The notes beneath the pieces were generated by a model, which saw nothing but the letters and a program-made list of their open reading frames with translations, was not told the origin of the DNA and did not search any database. Shown one piece after another: positions 16,786 through 25,701 of a stretch of DNA of 64,000 nucleotides. Location of the stretch: contig CAZJMK010000003.1 in assembly GCA_964547135.1 (NCBI GenBank), positions 1-64,000 on the forward strand, written 5' to 3'. This DNA comes from JAJXSS01 sp964547135 (GTDB lineage Bacteria; Planctomycetota; Phycisphaerae; Phycisphaerales; Phycisphaeraceae). The position numbers and the translations under genes are program-made. Position 1 is the first letter of the stretch. Each line of letters begins with the position of its first letter.

Positions 16786-17047
16786 CACAGGCAAAAAGCA
16801 GTGGCCAAGCAGCAAGAATATTTCGAATTTCGGATTTGCTTAGCGCGGACACTTGGCGTCGGCGAACTGGTTAGCGCCGCGGTTTATCGCGTTTTATCAA
16901 CGATTCGGCGATCTGCCGATCTGGCATTGGTTGATTTTTTTATCAGTGATCCGGGGGCAACACATCGCCCGCCTCGGCAGGGAAACTGATCACATGCCGT
17001 CATAGTACAATCAAAAAGAATCATGTTGCAGTAATCAGGAGTGAAGC
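16786..17047. repeat. Intergenic repeat region
   Basis: Holds the ATTTCGAATTTCGGATTTGC unit (about 16826-16845) and a GTTAGCGCCGCGGTTTATCG unit (about 16870-16890) shared with other gaps. No gene; TACAAT occurs shortly before the GNAT gene without a convincing -35. Confidence 0.5.
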
Positions 17048-18211
17048 ATGAACCCTCGTATTGAGCGTTTGCGGGCTGATGATTTTGATGAACTGATGAC
17101 GTTGCTCAATTTGTGTTTTCAGAAACCCGAACCCAACTGGTTTGCCGATCGTTTGCCGGCCTTGTATCAGCCGACGGACGAGGCGATGAACCATCAACTG
17201 GCCATCCGCGATCAGGGCAGAATCGTCGCCGTGGTGGGTTTGTTTCCGCTGATGATGTGCGTCGGCGAAATACGTCTGAAAGTCGGCGGCATCGGCGGTG
17301 TGTCATGTCACCCCGATCAGCGCGGCAAAGGTTGGATGAGCATGCTTTTGGATCAGGCCAATGCCGACATGCGTGCCCAGGGCTACCACCTTTCATACCT
17401 CAGCGGTCAACGGCAGCGCTATCGAAATCACGGATGGGAAATCGCCGGCTCACGGTTTCAATTCAACCTGCTTCAGGCCAATGTACGTCATCAATTTGCC
17501 CAAGCCGCACCGCCCGCGGTCACGCTGACACCACTGACTGAACCGGTTGATATGGACACTTTGCACCAACTGCAACAGTTGCATGATGCACAACCCCTGC
17601 GCATGGAACGACCGGGTGAACCGTTGCCGTTGCGTATGCGCAGTTGGCGCAATCTGCCTTACATCGCACGTGATGCGCAAGGCAGGGTCGTCGGGTATGC
17701 GGTATGTACGCCGAAAATGGACACAGTGACGGAAGTCGTCGGCAGCAGTGACGATGTGGTGATCGACATGCTTCGTGTGTTGCGGGAAATGTGCGAGCCG
17801 TATGGAATGAACGTCAATTTGCCGCCGCTGCCTTCGGCATTGTCATTGAACATCGCCGGATGGGCGGAGGACATTCGTCTGGTGAAAAACGGCAACTGGC
17901 AGGTGTACGACTGGCAACCGGTGTTGTCATCGCTGTTGCAAATCAAACATCAGTCACAGCCACTGCCATCGGGGCGCGTGGTCGTGAACATCACCGGTCA
18001 AGGCTGCTTTGAGTTGTCCGTCAATGACACGCAAGCCCGCTGCACGAAAGCCGACCAACAGGCTGACCTTGAACTCGACGCGACCCGAGCCACCGCACTC
18101 TTGCTGGGGGCGTGGAACCCGGCCATGGTGATGAAGTTGCCCGCCTCAGTCAGGGTGTTGCAAGCCTGGTGCCCCCTGCCGCTGCACATCAGCAGGCAAG
18201 ATGAGGTGTAA
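17048..18211 (+). CDS. GNAT N-acetyltransferase, Eis-like with SCP2-type tail
   Basis: A 387-residue acetyltransferase. The N-terminal GNAT domain shows the acetyl-CoA loop CHPDQRGKGWMSMLLDQA near residue 95 and LSYLSGQRQRYRNHGWEIAG. A second GNAT-like half (ARDAQGRVVGYAVCTPK) follows, and the C-terminal 100 residues (VVVNITGQGCFELSV...TALLLGAWNP) look like the sterol-carrier-type domain found in Eis proteins. Eis members acetylate aminoglycosides or protein lysines; the substrate here is unknown. The start is supported by CAGGAG 6 bases before the ATG. It stands alone between two repeat regions. Confidence 0.8.
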   Translation: MNPRIERLRADDFDELMTLLNLCFQKPEPNWFADRLPALYQPTDEAMNHQLAIRDQGRIVAVVGLFPLMMCVGEIRLKVGGIGGVSCHPDQRGKGWMSMLLDQANADMRAQGYHLSYLSGQRQRYRNHGWEIAGSRFQFNLLQANVRHQFAQAAPPAVTLTPLTEPVDMDTLHQLQQLHDAQPLRMERPGEPLPLRMRSWRNLPYIARDAQGRVVGYAVCTPKMDTVTEVVGSSDDVVIDMLRVLREMCEPYGMNVNLPPLPSALSLNIAGWAEDIRLVKNGNWQVYDWQPVLSSLLQIKHQSQPLPSGRVVVNITGQGCFELSVNDTQARCTKADQQADLELDATRATALLLGAWNPAMVMKLPASVRVLQAWCPLPLHISRQDEV

Positions 18212-18569
18212 TCGCCAAGGTCGAGTGGTCGAGTGGTCGAGTGGCTGTACATTTTGCAGTGAATTGATTGCATCAGTGTCTTTGTGGCCCAGCCGCCCTC
18301 GGCTGGGTTGATAAAGCCGCCGATGGCATCGGTGGTCGGATCGACTCGATGAACGATGAATCAATGGTTCACAAAAAACGGCGGATGCCATCCGCCGCTT
18401 TGTCTATCACACCGCCGAGGGCGGCGGTGCCACATGCACAGACGCGAAAAGTCGCGGCGCTAACCGGAACGCCGACGCAAAGCGTTCGCGCTAAACATTT
18501 CGCGGCACTCGGCCACTGGGCCACTTGACCGCTTCTCATTTTCGAGTGTATTGCCCGATAGGCCTTGCG
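18212..18569. repeat. Intergenic repeat cluster
   Basis: No gene. It contains GGTCGAGTGGTCGAGTGG tandem units (18219-18244), an expanded copy of the two-hairpin cassette (18278-18435) with a third hairpin GCGGATGCCATCCGC (about 18381-18395) between the two, and the GACGCAAAGCGTTCGCGCTAA unit (about 18473-18493). It lies between convergent genes, so the hairpins may also end transcription. Confidence 0.65.
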
Positions 18570-19394
18570 TTACACCACCGGGTTTTCGAGCACGCCGATC
18601 GACTCGATTTCACAAGCCACGCGGTCGCCAGGCTGCATGAACACGGGGGGTTTACGAGCAAAGCCGACGCCCTGCGGTGTGCCGGTGAGTATGACGGTGC
18701 CGGGCAACAGCGTCGTGTCCAAACTGACGAATGCGATGATTTGTGCCACGGTGAAAATCATGTCACTGGTGACCGAGCTTTGCATCACCTGACCGTTGAG
18801 CCGGGTGGTCAAGCGCAGGTGTTGCGGGTCGCCGATGTGATCACCGGCCAGGTGACCCAGCGGGCCTTGCGCTGCGGTAACCAGTACCGGGCCGAGGGGG
18901 CAGAAGGTGTCGAAACTTTTGCCCCGCACCCATTGCCCGCCGTTGTGCCGTTGCCAGCGACGGGCCGACACATCGTTGCCCACCGTGTAACCCAGCACAT
19001 GTTCAAAGGCTTTGTTTTCCGCAATGTTTTTACCTTCACGCCCGATCACGACGGCCAATTCGACTTCATAATCGACCTCAGGCCCATGCGTGCAACAGGC
19101 GGGGATGCGGATCGGCTCGCCGGGGTGGTTGGTCGCCGACACAGGCTTCATGAACAGCACCGGGTGCTCGGGTATCGGCGAGTTCGACTCGGCAGCATGT
19201 TCCTTGTAATTGAGGCCGACGCAAATGATGTTCATCGGCTGGACCGGTGCCAATCGTTTGCTTATCGTCACCACCCTGCCGGTCGGCTTGAGTGATTGAT
19301 ACAAATCACCTTGCAACAGTTCTGCTTGGGTTGCATTCACTTCACGACCCAGCTGAACGTTGCCCTGTTCATCGAAAAATCGCACGATGCGCAT
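18570..19394 (-). CDS. Fumarylacetoacetate hydrolase family protein
   Basis: A 274-residue FAH-fold enzyme: members hydrolyse or decarboxylate acylpyruvates and catechol-derived ring-cleavage products using a divalent metal. Motifs seen: NIICVGLNYKEHAAE, metal-site region GPEVDYEVELAVVIGREGKN, GYTVGNDVSARRWQ, KSFDTFCPLGP and the C-terminal TGTPQGVGFARKP. The frame is open to 19451 but the start at 19394 has TTGGAG 7 bases upstream. It is divergent from accD with about 120 bp between the starts. The exact substrate cannot be told from sequence. Confidence 0.9.
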   Translation of the reverse strand: MRIVRFFDEQGNVQLGREVNATQAELLQGDLYQSLKPTGRVVTISKRLAPVQPMNIICVGLNYKEHAAESNSPIPEHPVLFMKPVSATNHPGEPIRIPACCTHGPEVDYEVELAVVIGREGKNIAENKAFEHVLGYTVGNDVSARRWQRHNGGQWVRGKSFDTFCPLGPVLVTAAQGPLGHLAGDHIGDPQHLRLTTRLNGQVMQSSVTSDMIFTVAQIIAFVSLDTTLLPGTVILTGTPQGVGFARKPPVFMQPGDRVACEIESIGVLENPVV

Positions 19395-19459
19395 GATCTG
19401 CTCCAACGGTGTTTGAGGGTTGACAGGGCTATAATGCGGGCAATCGGCCAAAAAACCAA

Positions 19460-19499
19460 ATCGCCCCGAAGCACAGTGGTACGTACCCGCCGGGGCGAT
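19460..19499. promoter_or_regulatory. Hairpin between FAH gene and accD
   Basis: A 9-bp perfect inverted repeat, ATCGCCCCG (19460-19468) and CGGGGCGAT (19491-19499), ends 14 bases before the accD start. In the accD transcript it would form a hairpin next to the start site. Read on the minus strand it is followed by TTGGTTTTTTGG, so it could instead act as a terminator or attenuator in the FAH direction. A TATAAT at 19430-19435 has no proper -35. Confidence 0.45.
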
Positions 19500-19513
19500 G
19501 ACGGAAAATCATT

Positions 19514-20440
19514 GTGAACGACGAGCAAAACCCAACCCAACCCGATTCGCACAACGCCAGCACTTCGGTGCAGACGGCAAGTGATACAGCCACTGCATCG
19601 AACACTGCCAATGGCGAAACCGTCGGCACGCCGACCGAAACCAAGCGGGTCGAAGTGCCCCAGGGTTTGTGGATGCGCTGCACCAATTGCGAAGCGATGT
19701 TGTATCGCAAAATGGTGGAGCAGAACCTGCATGTCTGCCCGGAATGTGATTTTCATTTTCGCATCGGGGCCGACGAACGCATTGAGCAATTATGCGACCC
19801 CGGCAGCTTCGAACCCAAGTGGCGCGATGTCAGCCCGGTCGATGCCCTGAAATTCACCGCCCTCAAAGCCTACCCCGATCAGCTCAAAAGCGAACGTAAA
19901 AAAACCGGCCACCCGGATGCAATCGTGTGCGGCAAGGGGTTCATCAAAGGTCGGGCGGTGATGCTCGCGGTGATGGACGGCCGATTCATCGGCGGGTCGA
20001 TGGGCTGCGTGGTCGGTGAAAAAATCACCCGTGCCATTGAGTACGCCACCGATGCCGATTTGCCCCTGGTGGTGGTCAGTTGTTCAGGCGGGGCACGCAT
20101 GCAGGAAAGCACCCTGTCGCTGATGCAAATGTCCAAAACCAGCGCTGCCCTGGCCAGGCTCGACGAAGCGGGCGGGTTGTTTGTCAGTGTGCTCACCGAC
20201 CCGACGACCGGGGGCGTGACCGCCAGCTTCGCCATGCTCGGCGATGTGATACTGGCTGAACCCAAAGCCCTGATCGGGTTCGCCGGCCCGCGCGTGATCG
20301 CCAATACCATTCGACAGGAACTACCCGAAGGTTTTCAGCGCAGCGAGCATCTGCTTGCCAAGGGTTTTATTGATCGCATTGTGCATCGCAAAGACCTGCG
20401 CAGCGAAATCAGCCGATTGATTGATTATGCGGGAAAATGA
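19514..20440 (+). CDS. accD: Acetyl-CoA carboxylase carboxyltransferase beta
   Basis: Beta subunit of the carboxyltransferase that moves CO2 from carboxybiotin to acetyl-CoA to make malonyl-CoA, the first step of fatty acid synthesis. 308 residues. After a polar 45-residue N-terminus comes the four-cysteine zinc ribbon (CTNCEAMLYRKM...HVCPECDFHF), then the crotonase-like core (GRFIGGSMGCVVGEKITRAIEYA, SCSGGARMQESTLSLMQM, GGVTASFAMLGDVILAEP, GFAGPRVI). The start codon is GTG. The partner accA is not in the window. The hairpin at 19460-19499 sits in its leader. Confidence 0.95.
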   Translation: MNDEQNPTQPDSHNASTSVQTASDTATASNTANGETVGTPTETKRVEVPQGLWMRCTNCEAMLYRKMVEQNLHVCPECDFHFRIGADERIEQLCDPGSFEPKWRDVSPVDALKFTALKAYPDQLKSERKKTGHPDAIVCGKGFIKGRAVMLAVMDGRFIGGSMGCVVGEKITRAIEYATDADLPLVVVSCSGGARMQESTLSLMQMSKTSAALARLDEAGGLFVSVLTDPTTGGVTASFAMLGDVILAEPKALIGFAGPRVIANTIRQELPEGFQRSEHLLAKGFIDRIVHRKDLRSEISRLIDYAGK

Positions 20441-20822
20441 TGCAGAGTGGTCGAGTGGTCAAGTGGTCAAGTGGTCAAGTGACGGAAGGATTTTGGATTG
20501 ACTGAGCCAAGCCAAGAACGAGTCTCGCCGCAGGCGGACGAGGGCTTGGGTATTGCCGATAGTGGTCAAGCAGAGAAGAATTCGCCGCAGAGAACGCGGA
20601 GAACGCAGAGGTTTGAACGGATAGATCATTCAGCGCCAAGTTGAACAGCCGCCAAGACGCCAAGCAAAATCAATGGTGGATAAGGGTCATAATGAGCGCA
20701 AAGCTGACGCGATCGACGTAATGGTTTTGAACATTAGCCATTATCCTTTATCCATCATCCATCCGTGTGTTACTTATCAGCGAAAAATTCTGATTCGACA
20801 CCAACACACCCAAATACCCCCC
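20441..20822. repeat. Intergenic repeat region
   Basis: No gene is supported, although the downstream frame is open from 20673. It contains tandem GTGGTCAAGTGGTCAAGTG units (20447-20480), a GCAGAGAACGCGGAGAACG stretch (about 20585-20610) and the CATTATCCTTTATCCATC repeat (20738-20763) that recurs at 22155-22257. Confidence 0.6.
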
Positions 20823-22100
20823 ATGCCCCGCACCTTGTACCGCACCATTGCCCTGACCGCCCTGCTGCTTTGGTGTTGCTTATTCAGCACCACATTGGTT
20901 CATGTCGCACAGGCGGAACCCGCCCGGCCGATCACCTTCACCGTTGATGGGCAGACCGTTCGACTGGTCGGCTTGAACAGTCGGTTTTACCGCATATGGT
21001 CGGAGCTTCCGCCCGATCAGGCCAACCGCATCGGTCGGCACATGGACGCGGTGTACGCTGAGTATCAGCGCCGCTTTGCCTCGTTCCGCTCACGCAGTGA
21101 TGAGCCGATGAATTTGTATCTGCTGCGCACCCGTGAACATTACCTGGCGTTCATGCGTCGCTTCGGGTTGGATGCGACCCCGACCGCGGGCATTTTTTTT
21201 GTGCAGCGGCAGGGCCGGGGGTTGGCGACATGGGTGCAGGGTCGCAATCGCAGCATGACTTACCAAACTTTGCAGCACGAAGGGTTTCATCAGTTTGCTT
21301 ACAACCACATCGGGCCGAACATTCCCATCTGGCTCAACGAGGGACTGGCCCAGTATTTCGAAGACGGCATCATCGTCGGCGGGTCCAACGGCACCATGCG
21401 CCTTGGGTTTGCCAATGCCGACCGACTGCGCGGCGCTCGTGCTGCACTTGACGAAGGCACATCCATGCCGCTGGGCGAACTGGTGCGATTGACTGACGAA
21501 CAGTGGAATCGATTTTTGCAAACCGACCCGACCAAGGCTGCCCGGCTTTACGATCAGGCATGGTCACTGGTGTTTTTCATCACCCAGGCTGGGGGCCGAT
21601 ACCTCGACGCCATGCAGGACATGCTCAAAGCCCTGGCGGCGGGCAAACCGCGTGAACAGAGCATTGAACCCTGGTTCAAACGCATTGACCTGCGGGTGTT
21701 GCAGCGCGACTGGGAACGGTTCATTCGCACCACGGAACCCGACCCGCTTTCGACCGCGGTTTCAAGGCTTGAATTTCTGGGCGACGCGATGGACTTTTTG
21801 CGCAGCCGAAATGACCCGGTGCCTGATTCGATCACCTCGCTGCGTCGTTCATTGCAACGCATCGGCTTTCGTGCCACCCGCACACGCAACGGCGTCACCA
21901 CCGAGTTCGACGCACGCAACGAAACCTTTTACCAATACGGACACCCCGGCCCGGTACGCGGCTCCTTCGAGTTCATAAAACCCGAACGCACCGACCTGCC
22001 CTGGCGCATCACCGCCCCACGCTTGAAACCGCAGCCGACACTGATTTGGTACCGTGATGATGAAGGCGAACTGGTGGCTGACATCATGTATCAGCCGTAG
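20823..22100 (+). CDS. DUF1570-like secreted metallopeptidase-like protein
   Basis: A 425-residue predicted secreted protein with a signal peptide (basic start, leucine-rich core, cleavage near HVAQA-EPA). Its centre has a zinc-peptidase motif HEGFHQFAY (HExxH) followed by WLNEGLAQYFED, where the Glu would be the third zinc ligand, as in gluzincins. It resembles the DUF1570 family, common in planctomycetes; peptidase activity is inferred from the motif and not established for the family. The start at 20823 is chosen for the signal peptide; the open frame reaches upstream through repeat DNA. Confidence 0.8.
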   Translation: MPRTLYRTIALTALLLWCCLFSTTLVHVAQAEPARPITFTVDGQTVRLVGLNSRFYRIWSELPPDQANRIGRHMDAVYAEYQRRFASFRSRSDEPMNLYLLRTREHYLAFMRRFGLDATPTAGIFFVQRQGRGLATWVQGRNRSMTYQTLQHEGFHQFAYNHIGPNIPIWLNEGLAQYFEDGIIVGGSNGTMRLGFANADRLRGARAALDEGTSMPLGELVRLTDEQWNRFLQTDPTKAARLYDQAWSLVFFITQAGGRYLDAMQDMLKALAAGKPREQSIEPWFKRIDLRVLQRDWERFIRTTEPDPLSTAVSRLEFLGDAMDFLRSRNDPVPDSITSLRRSLQRIGFRATRTRNGVTTEFDARNETFYQYGHPGPVRGSFEFIKPERTDLPWRITAPRLKPQPTLIWYRDDEGELVADIMYQP

Positions 22101-22154
22101 GGGCTGAATATGAGTGCTCATGACGCCGTGCCCTTGAGGGCCGGATGGTTGTAC

Positions 22155-22257
22155 ATGATGGATACTGGATAATGGATGATGGATCATGTTCAGAGAGAGT
22201 GTAGTTCAAGCAACTCTTGGTTTGCACATTATCCATTATCCTTTATCCATCATCCAT
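22155..22257. repeat. TATCCAT inverted repeat
   Basis: GATACTGGATAATGGATGATGG and CATTATCCTTTATCCATCATCC units in opposite orientation flank about 40 bp. The second unit also occurs at 20738-20763 upstream of the DUF1570 gene, so this gene is bracketed by copies. Preceding it at 22119-22147 is a half copy of the GCCGTGCCCTTGAGGGCC repeat. Confidence 0.55.
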
Positions 22258-22307
22258 CTCTGCGTCATTGGTGGGGCCACACTTAACTACTTGGCCACTC
22301 GATCACT

Positions 22308-24317
22308 TCACCGTTCACGCATCTTCATCCAACGCCCCAGGCACATGATGGGGAAGTAATGCCGATACAGGTGATAGCGCAGGTAAAACACTTTCGGAAA
22401 ACCCGTGCCGGTGAACCAGGGTTCGTCCCATGTGCCCTGATTATTTTGCGTACCAACGAGCCAGGTGATGCCTTTGAGTACTGCCGGGTGATCAGCCCCA
22501 TAAACCGCCATCATCGCCATGGTGCCCCAGGCCGTCTGACTGGCGGTCGATGGTCCTTGTCCGCGCAGAGCGGGGTTTTCGTAGGTGTCCGCCGATTCAC
22601 CGAACGAGCCATCCTCTTTCTGATGATCCAGCAGCCACTGCCCTGCCTTCTGCACCCAATCGGTTTTCATGTCATAACCGACTTTGCGTAACCCGCAGAC
22701 GACCTGCCACGTGCCGTAAATGTAATTGACGCCCCAGCGCCCGAACCAGCAGCCGTCGGGTTCCTGTCGTGAACGAATGAAGTTGATGGCCTTGGCGACG
22801 CCCGCATCATCGGGCAGAAAACCATGGTGACCCAGACATTCGAGCGTGCGTCCGGTGATGTCCGGGCACGAGGGGTCCTGCATCGCATTATGGTCGGCAA
22901 AGGGCACAAACTCATACAGCGAACGATTGTGGGCTTCACGGTCGAAGGCTGCCCATCCGCCGTCCTGATTGTGCATCGCCAGCATCCAGCGTACGCCGCG
23001 TTTGCCCGCTGCCACCGCCTCGTCCCCGCCGATGCGGCGCAGTGCCATCGCCACCATGGCGGTGTCGTCCACGTCCGGGTAAAAACCATTGTTGAACTCA
23101 AAGTACCAGCCGCTGGGTGCGACCGGCTGCTTCACATTGGCCACCCAGTCCCCCGGCTGACGACATTCCTTTTCCAGCAGCCACTGGGCACACTGACGCA
23201 TCGCCGGGTGCGATTGATCAAGCCCCGCTTCGGTCAGGGCGTAGGCCGCGATGCCCGTGTCCCAAATGGGTGAAAAGCAGGGTTGAATGCGAATTTGCTG
23301 CCTTGCGTGATCGACGATCATCAAATCGTCCAGGTGCTTGTGGGCAGCACGAATCACCGGGTGATCCTCCGGGTACCCCCGGCAGCGCAACGCAATCAAT
23401 ATGTAAACCATCGGCGGAAAAATCGCCCCCAAACCGTCCGACCGATCCGTGTGATCCACAATCCAATCTTCCAATCGATCCAACGCCCGTCGTCGCAACG
23501 GCGTCATGCCCGCACGGTCCACCAGTTTCAGCACCCGATCAATCGACAAAAAAATCGTCGCCCAGGTGCGATCGCGCTTGGTCATGCTGTGCCCGTTGCG
23601 CAACACTTTTTTGCGCGTTTCCGGGCAAAGGTATAGTTCGTCAATGCCCAGCTCGGGCGAAATCTGCCGCACCGGCTTGTGACTGACCACGATCGACAAG
23701 GGCGTGATCATCGTCCGCGACCAGGCGGACACCTTGTCCAGGTGAAAGTAAAACCACTTGGGCAGAAAAACAATTTCAGGCGGAATCGACGGCACTGCGT
23801 CGTAACTGATCTGCCCCAACGCCGCCAGGTAAAACTTGGTGTACGTATTGCAACGCTCCGCCCCGCCCAGCTTGTGAATCAGCGCCCTTGCTTTTTGCAT
23901 GTGCGGCTGATCCGCCCTGTCACCCATCAGCTTCAAGGCAAAGTACCCCTTCACCGTGGCGGACAAATCCGGCGCTGCGCCAGGGTATTGATACCACGCA
24001 CCGTCTTCCTCGCGTTGCAACGTGCGCAGGTAGTTGGCAATCCAGGGTAAGCGCGGGTCGTTTTCCTGCCCGATGATGTGCTTGAGCAGAATGTATTCGC
24101 TTTCGAGAATCGAATCGCCTTCGAGTTCCGCACACCAGTACCCATCGGGGTGCTGCTGAGCCAGCAGGTTGCCCACGGCTGAATCCAGCACACGACTCAC
24201 CTGTTCCTCCAACGCGGGTTCCGGCACAACAGGCCGATCTGCCGACACCGCCACCGGCGCGCTCAAAAGCGTCGAAGCGGAGGGGGTTTCGTGCAGTGTG
24301 CCAGTGCTGGGCGTCAT
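22308..24317 (-). CDS. shc: Squalene-hopene cyclase
   Basis: Cyclises squalene to hopene/hopanol, precursor of hopanoid membrane lipids; a monotopic inner-membrane protein. 669 residues, near the family's usual size. The catalytic acid motif DVDDTAMVAMALRR (DxDD) is present around residue 405, and several QW repeats (e.g. QHPDGYWCAEL, QNQDGGWAAFDRE, RQEPDGCWFGRWGVNY, QKEDGSFGES, QNNQGTWDEPWFTGTGFP) are spread along the chain. ATG at 24317 is preceded by AAGGAGG at 11 bases. No other hopanoid genes are adjacent. Confidence 0.96.
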   Translation of the reverse strand: MTPSTGTLHETPSASTLLSAPVAVSADRPVVPEPALEEQVSRVLDSAVGNLLAQQHPDGYWCAELEGDSILESEYILLKHIIGQENDPRLPWIANYLRTLQREEDGAWYQYPGAAPDLSATVKGYFALKLMGDRADQPHMQKARALIHKLGGAERCNTYTKFYLAALGQISYDAVPSIPPEIVFLPKWFYFHLDKVSAWSRTMITPLSIVVSHKPVRQISPELGIDELYLCPETRKKVLRNGHSMTKRDRTWATIFLSIDRVLKLVDRAGMTPLRRRALDRLEDWIVDHTDRSDGLGAIFPPMVYILIALRCRGYPEDHPVIRAAHKHLDDLMIVDHARQQIRIQPCFSPIWDTGIAAYALTEAGLDQSHPAMRQCAQWLLEKECRQPGDWVANVKQPVAPSGWYFEFNNGFYPDVDDTAMVAMALRRIGGDEAVAAGKRGVRWMLAMHNQDGGWAAFDREAHNRSLYEFVPFADHNAMQDPSCPDITGRTLECLGHHGFLPDDAGVAKAINFIRSRQEPDGCWFGRWGVNYIYGTWQVVCGLRKVGYDMKTDWVQKAGQWLLDHQKEDGSFGESADTYENPALRGQGPSTASQTAWGTMAMMAVYGADHPAVLKGITWLVGTQNNQGTWDEPWFTGTGFPKVFYLRYHLYRHYFPIMCLGRWMKMRER

Positions 24318-24443
24318 CGTGGCTGGGGCCTCCTTGTGGGGTGCGCCGGCGTTCAGGCGGAGCGCCGATCAAGGGGTTTGATGCTCTGCATTGCGCTTCA
24401 CGGAGATCGGTTAAAAGTACCACAAAACCGGCGAACCGACAAT

Positions 24444-25223
24444 TCACGCAAACAGCTTGGGCGCGGCAAACAGCAGCACCATAAACACCACAAAACGCGG
24501 GACCACCAGCAACAAAGACATGCCCACGGTTTCCGCAATCGACAACCCCAGCATGATGCCCAGCGGGGCACCGACCAGCGGCAGGTAAGGCATCACCCCG
24601 TACAACGGGGCTGGGGCGTAGTCCTGCACCCGCAACGCGGCACAGAAAAAAATCAGGTCCGCGATCAGGCCCGTGCCAAGCGTGACCGCAGCGATTTTTA
24701 AAAGCACATTGCGCAACGTGCCCAGCCCCGTGCCGGAGAATGAAGCCACCATGAGCAGCACCCCGAAACTGGCGGGCATGAATACCACCAGCGACAGCAC
24801 CAGTGCGATGGGTAGGTACAGCCAGGTCGATACGTGTTCGGGAAGCAGTCGCGGTGTCAGAAACACCATGACGGCCATGCACACTGCCACCACCGCCAGG
24901 GGTATATACACTTCGGTCACCGGGTTGGCTTGAATATCGCCTTCACCACGTTCGACCGCCTGTGCGACCTTGCGGCGTGATGCCAGGGCGTTGGCGTACA
25001 CACTGTTCACCACCACCTGCGGTGCTGGTTGGCCTTCGGTTTCCGTCAAGGCTTGCAACTTGCCGCCGCATTTGCACTGCAAGGTTTTTTTCAGCGATGC
25101 AGCCTTCACGCGAAACTTTTTGCCGCACTGGGTGCAGCTGACTACGGCCGTCGGCGGTTCGGTGGTGGCTGTCGTTGATGCGTCAGCCTTCTGATCAGCA
25201 TCGGTCGAACGAGGGGTGTTCAT
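24444..25223 (-). CDS. Zinc-ribbon multi-pass membrane protein
   Basis: A 259-residue protein of unknown function. After a polar N-terminus comes a zinc ribbon (CTQCGKKFRV...LQCKCGGKLQ, about 31-55). The C-terminal half is hydrophobic with about five transmembrane segments, in the style of Yip1-like membrane proteins. The start is well supported by CCGGAGG 6 bases before the ATG. It follows the promoter-distal side of a repeat-rich gap and reads toward shc, ending about 125 bp from its start, so co-transcription with shc is possible but not shown. Confidence 0.75.
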   Translation of the reverse strand: MNTPRSTDADQKADASTTATTEPPTAVVSCTQCGKKFRVKAASLKKTLQCKCGGKLQALTETEGQPAPQVVVNSVYANALASRRKVAQAVERGEGDIQANPVTEVYIPLAVVAVCMAVMVFLTPRLLPEHVSTWLYLPIALVLSLVVFMPASFGVLLMVASFSGTGLGTLRNVLLKIAAVTLGTGLIADLIFFCAALRVQDYAPAPLYGVMPYLPLVGAPLGIMLGLSIAETVGMSLLLVVPRFVVFMVLLFAAPKLFA

Positions 25224-25701
25224 GTTTTTCCTCCGGTAAAGGGTAACCTTCTTTTCCGTCCCCTCTCCCTCCGGGAGAGGGTGAGGGCGTCTTTGTTAAC
25301 CAACCGACGCGATAAATCACGGCGCTCACTTCCGTATATGGTTCCGTCACTTGACCACTCGACCACTTGGCCACTCGGCCACTTCTAACAACGCGATCAA
25401 TCGCAGCGCCAACCAGTTCACCGACATCATGCGTCCGCGCTAAGAAACTGTTTCATAACTCCTTCTGAACTCGGAGCCACGAGCGGAAGCGAGTGGTTCT
25501 TTGCAAAACCAAGAACCGCTCACTACCGTTCGCGGCTCTGAATCAAGCAAAGGACACCTGCCCCACCCAAACCAGTTATGAAACAGTTTCTAAACAAATC
25601 CGAAATTCGACGGCTTCAACAGCGGGGCATCTCGCTAAATCCGAAATCCATCCGCCACTCGACCACTCGACCACTTGGCCACTTGGCCACTCGGCCACTT
25701 C
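25224..25701. repeat. Repeat-rich intergenic region
   Basis: No gene. In order: a half copy of the CCCTCTCCC repeat (about 25258-25290), the GATAAATCACGGCGCTCAC unit (about 25311-25330), CACTCGACCACTTGGCCACT tandem units (25346-25384), a complete MITE (25443-25591), GAAATTCG units (about 25600-25650) and a second run of the CACTCGACC units (25661-25703). Confidence 0.65.
25443..25591. mobile_element. MITE with GAAACTGTTTCATAACT ends, copy A
   Basis: Non-coding element with perfect terminal inverted repeats GAAACTGTTTCATAACT and AGTTATGAAACAGTTTC, extendable by one base each side. The flanks carry TAA on both sides (25441-25443 and 25591-25593), a likely 3-bp target duplication. The interior holds the dispersed palindrome ending in GGAGCCACGAGCGGAAGC. 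In reverse orientation it is nearly identical over about 115 bp to copy B at 50785-50988. Confidence 0.8.

Noticed and set aside
18525..19295. Long plus-strand open frame (256 codons)
   Set aside because: It is antisense to the FAH-family gene, rich in His/Arg, with no recognisable domain; a shadow frame.
19420..19435. TTGACA and TATAAT upstream of accD
   Set aside because: Only four bases separate them, far from the 17 required, so they cannot form one promoter.
23920..24882. Minus-strand open frame of 320 codons overlapping shc and its neighbour
   Set aside because: Runs across two well-supported genes in another frame, with Arg/Gly-rich shadow composition.
25224..25701. Regularly repeated short units resembling a CRISPR array
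   Set aside because: The units are degenerate 9-base tandem repeats without unique spacers of constant length, and no cas genes are present.
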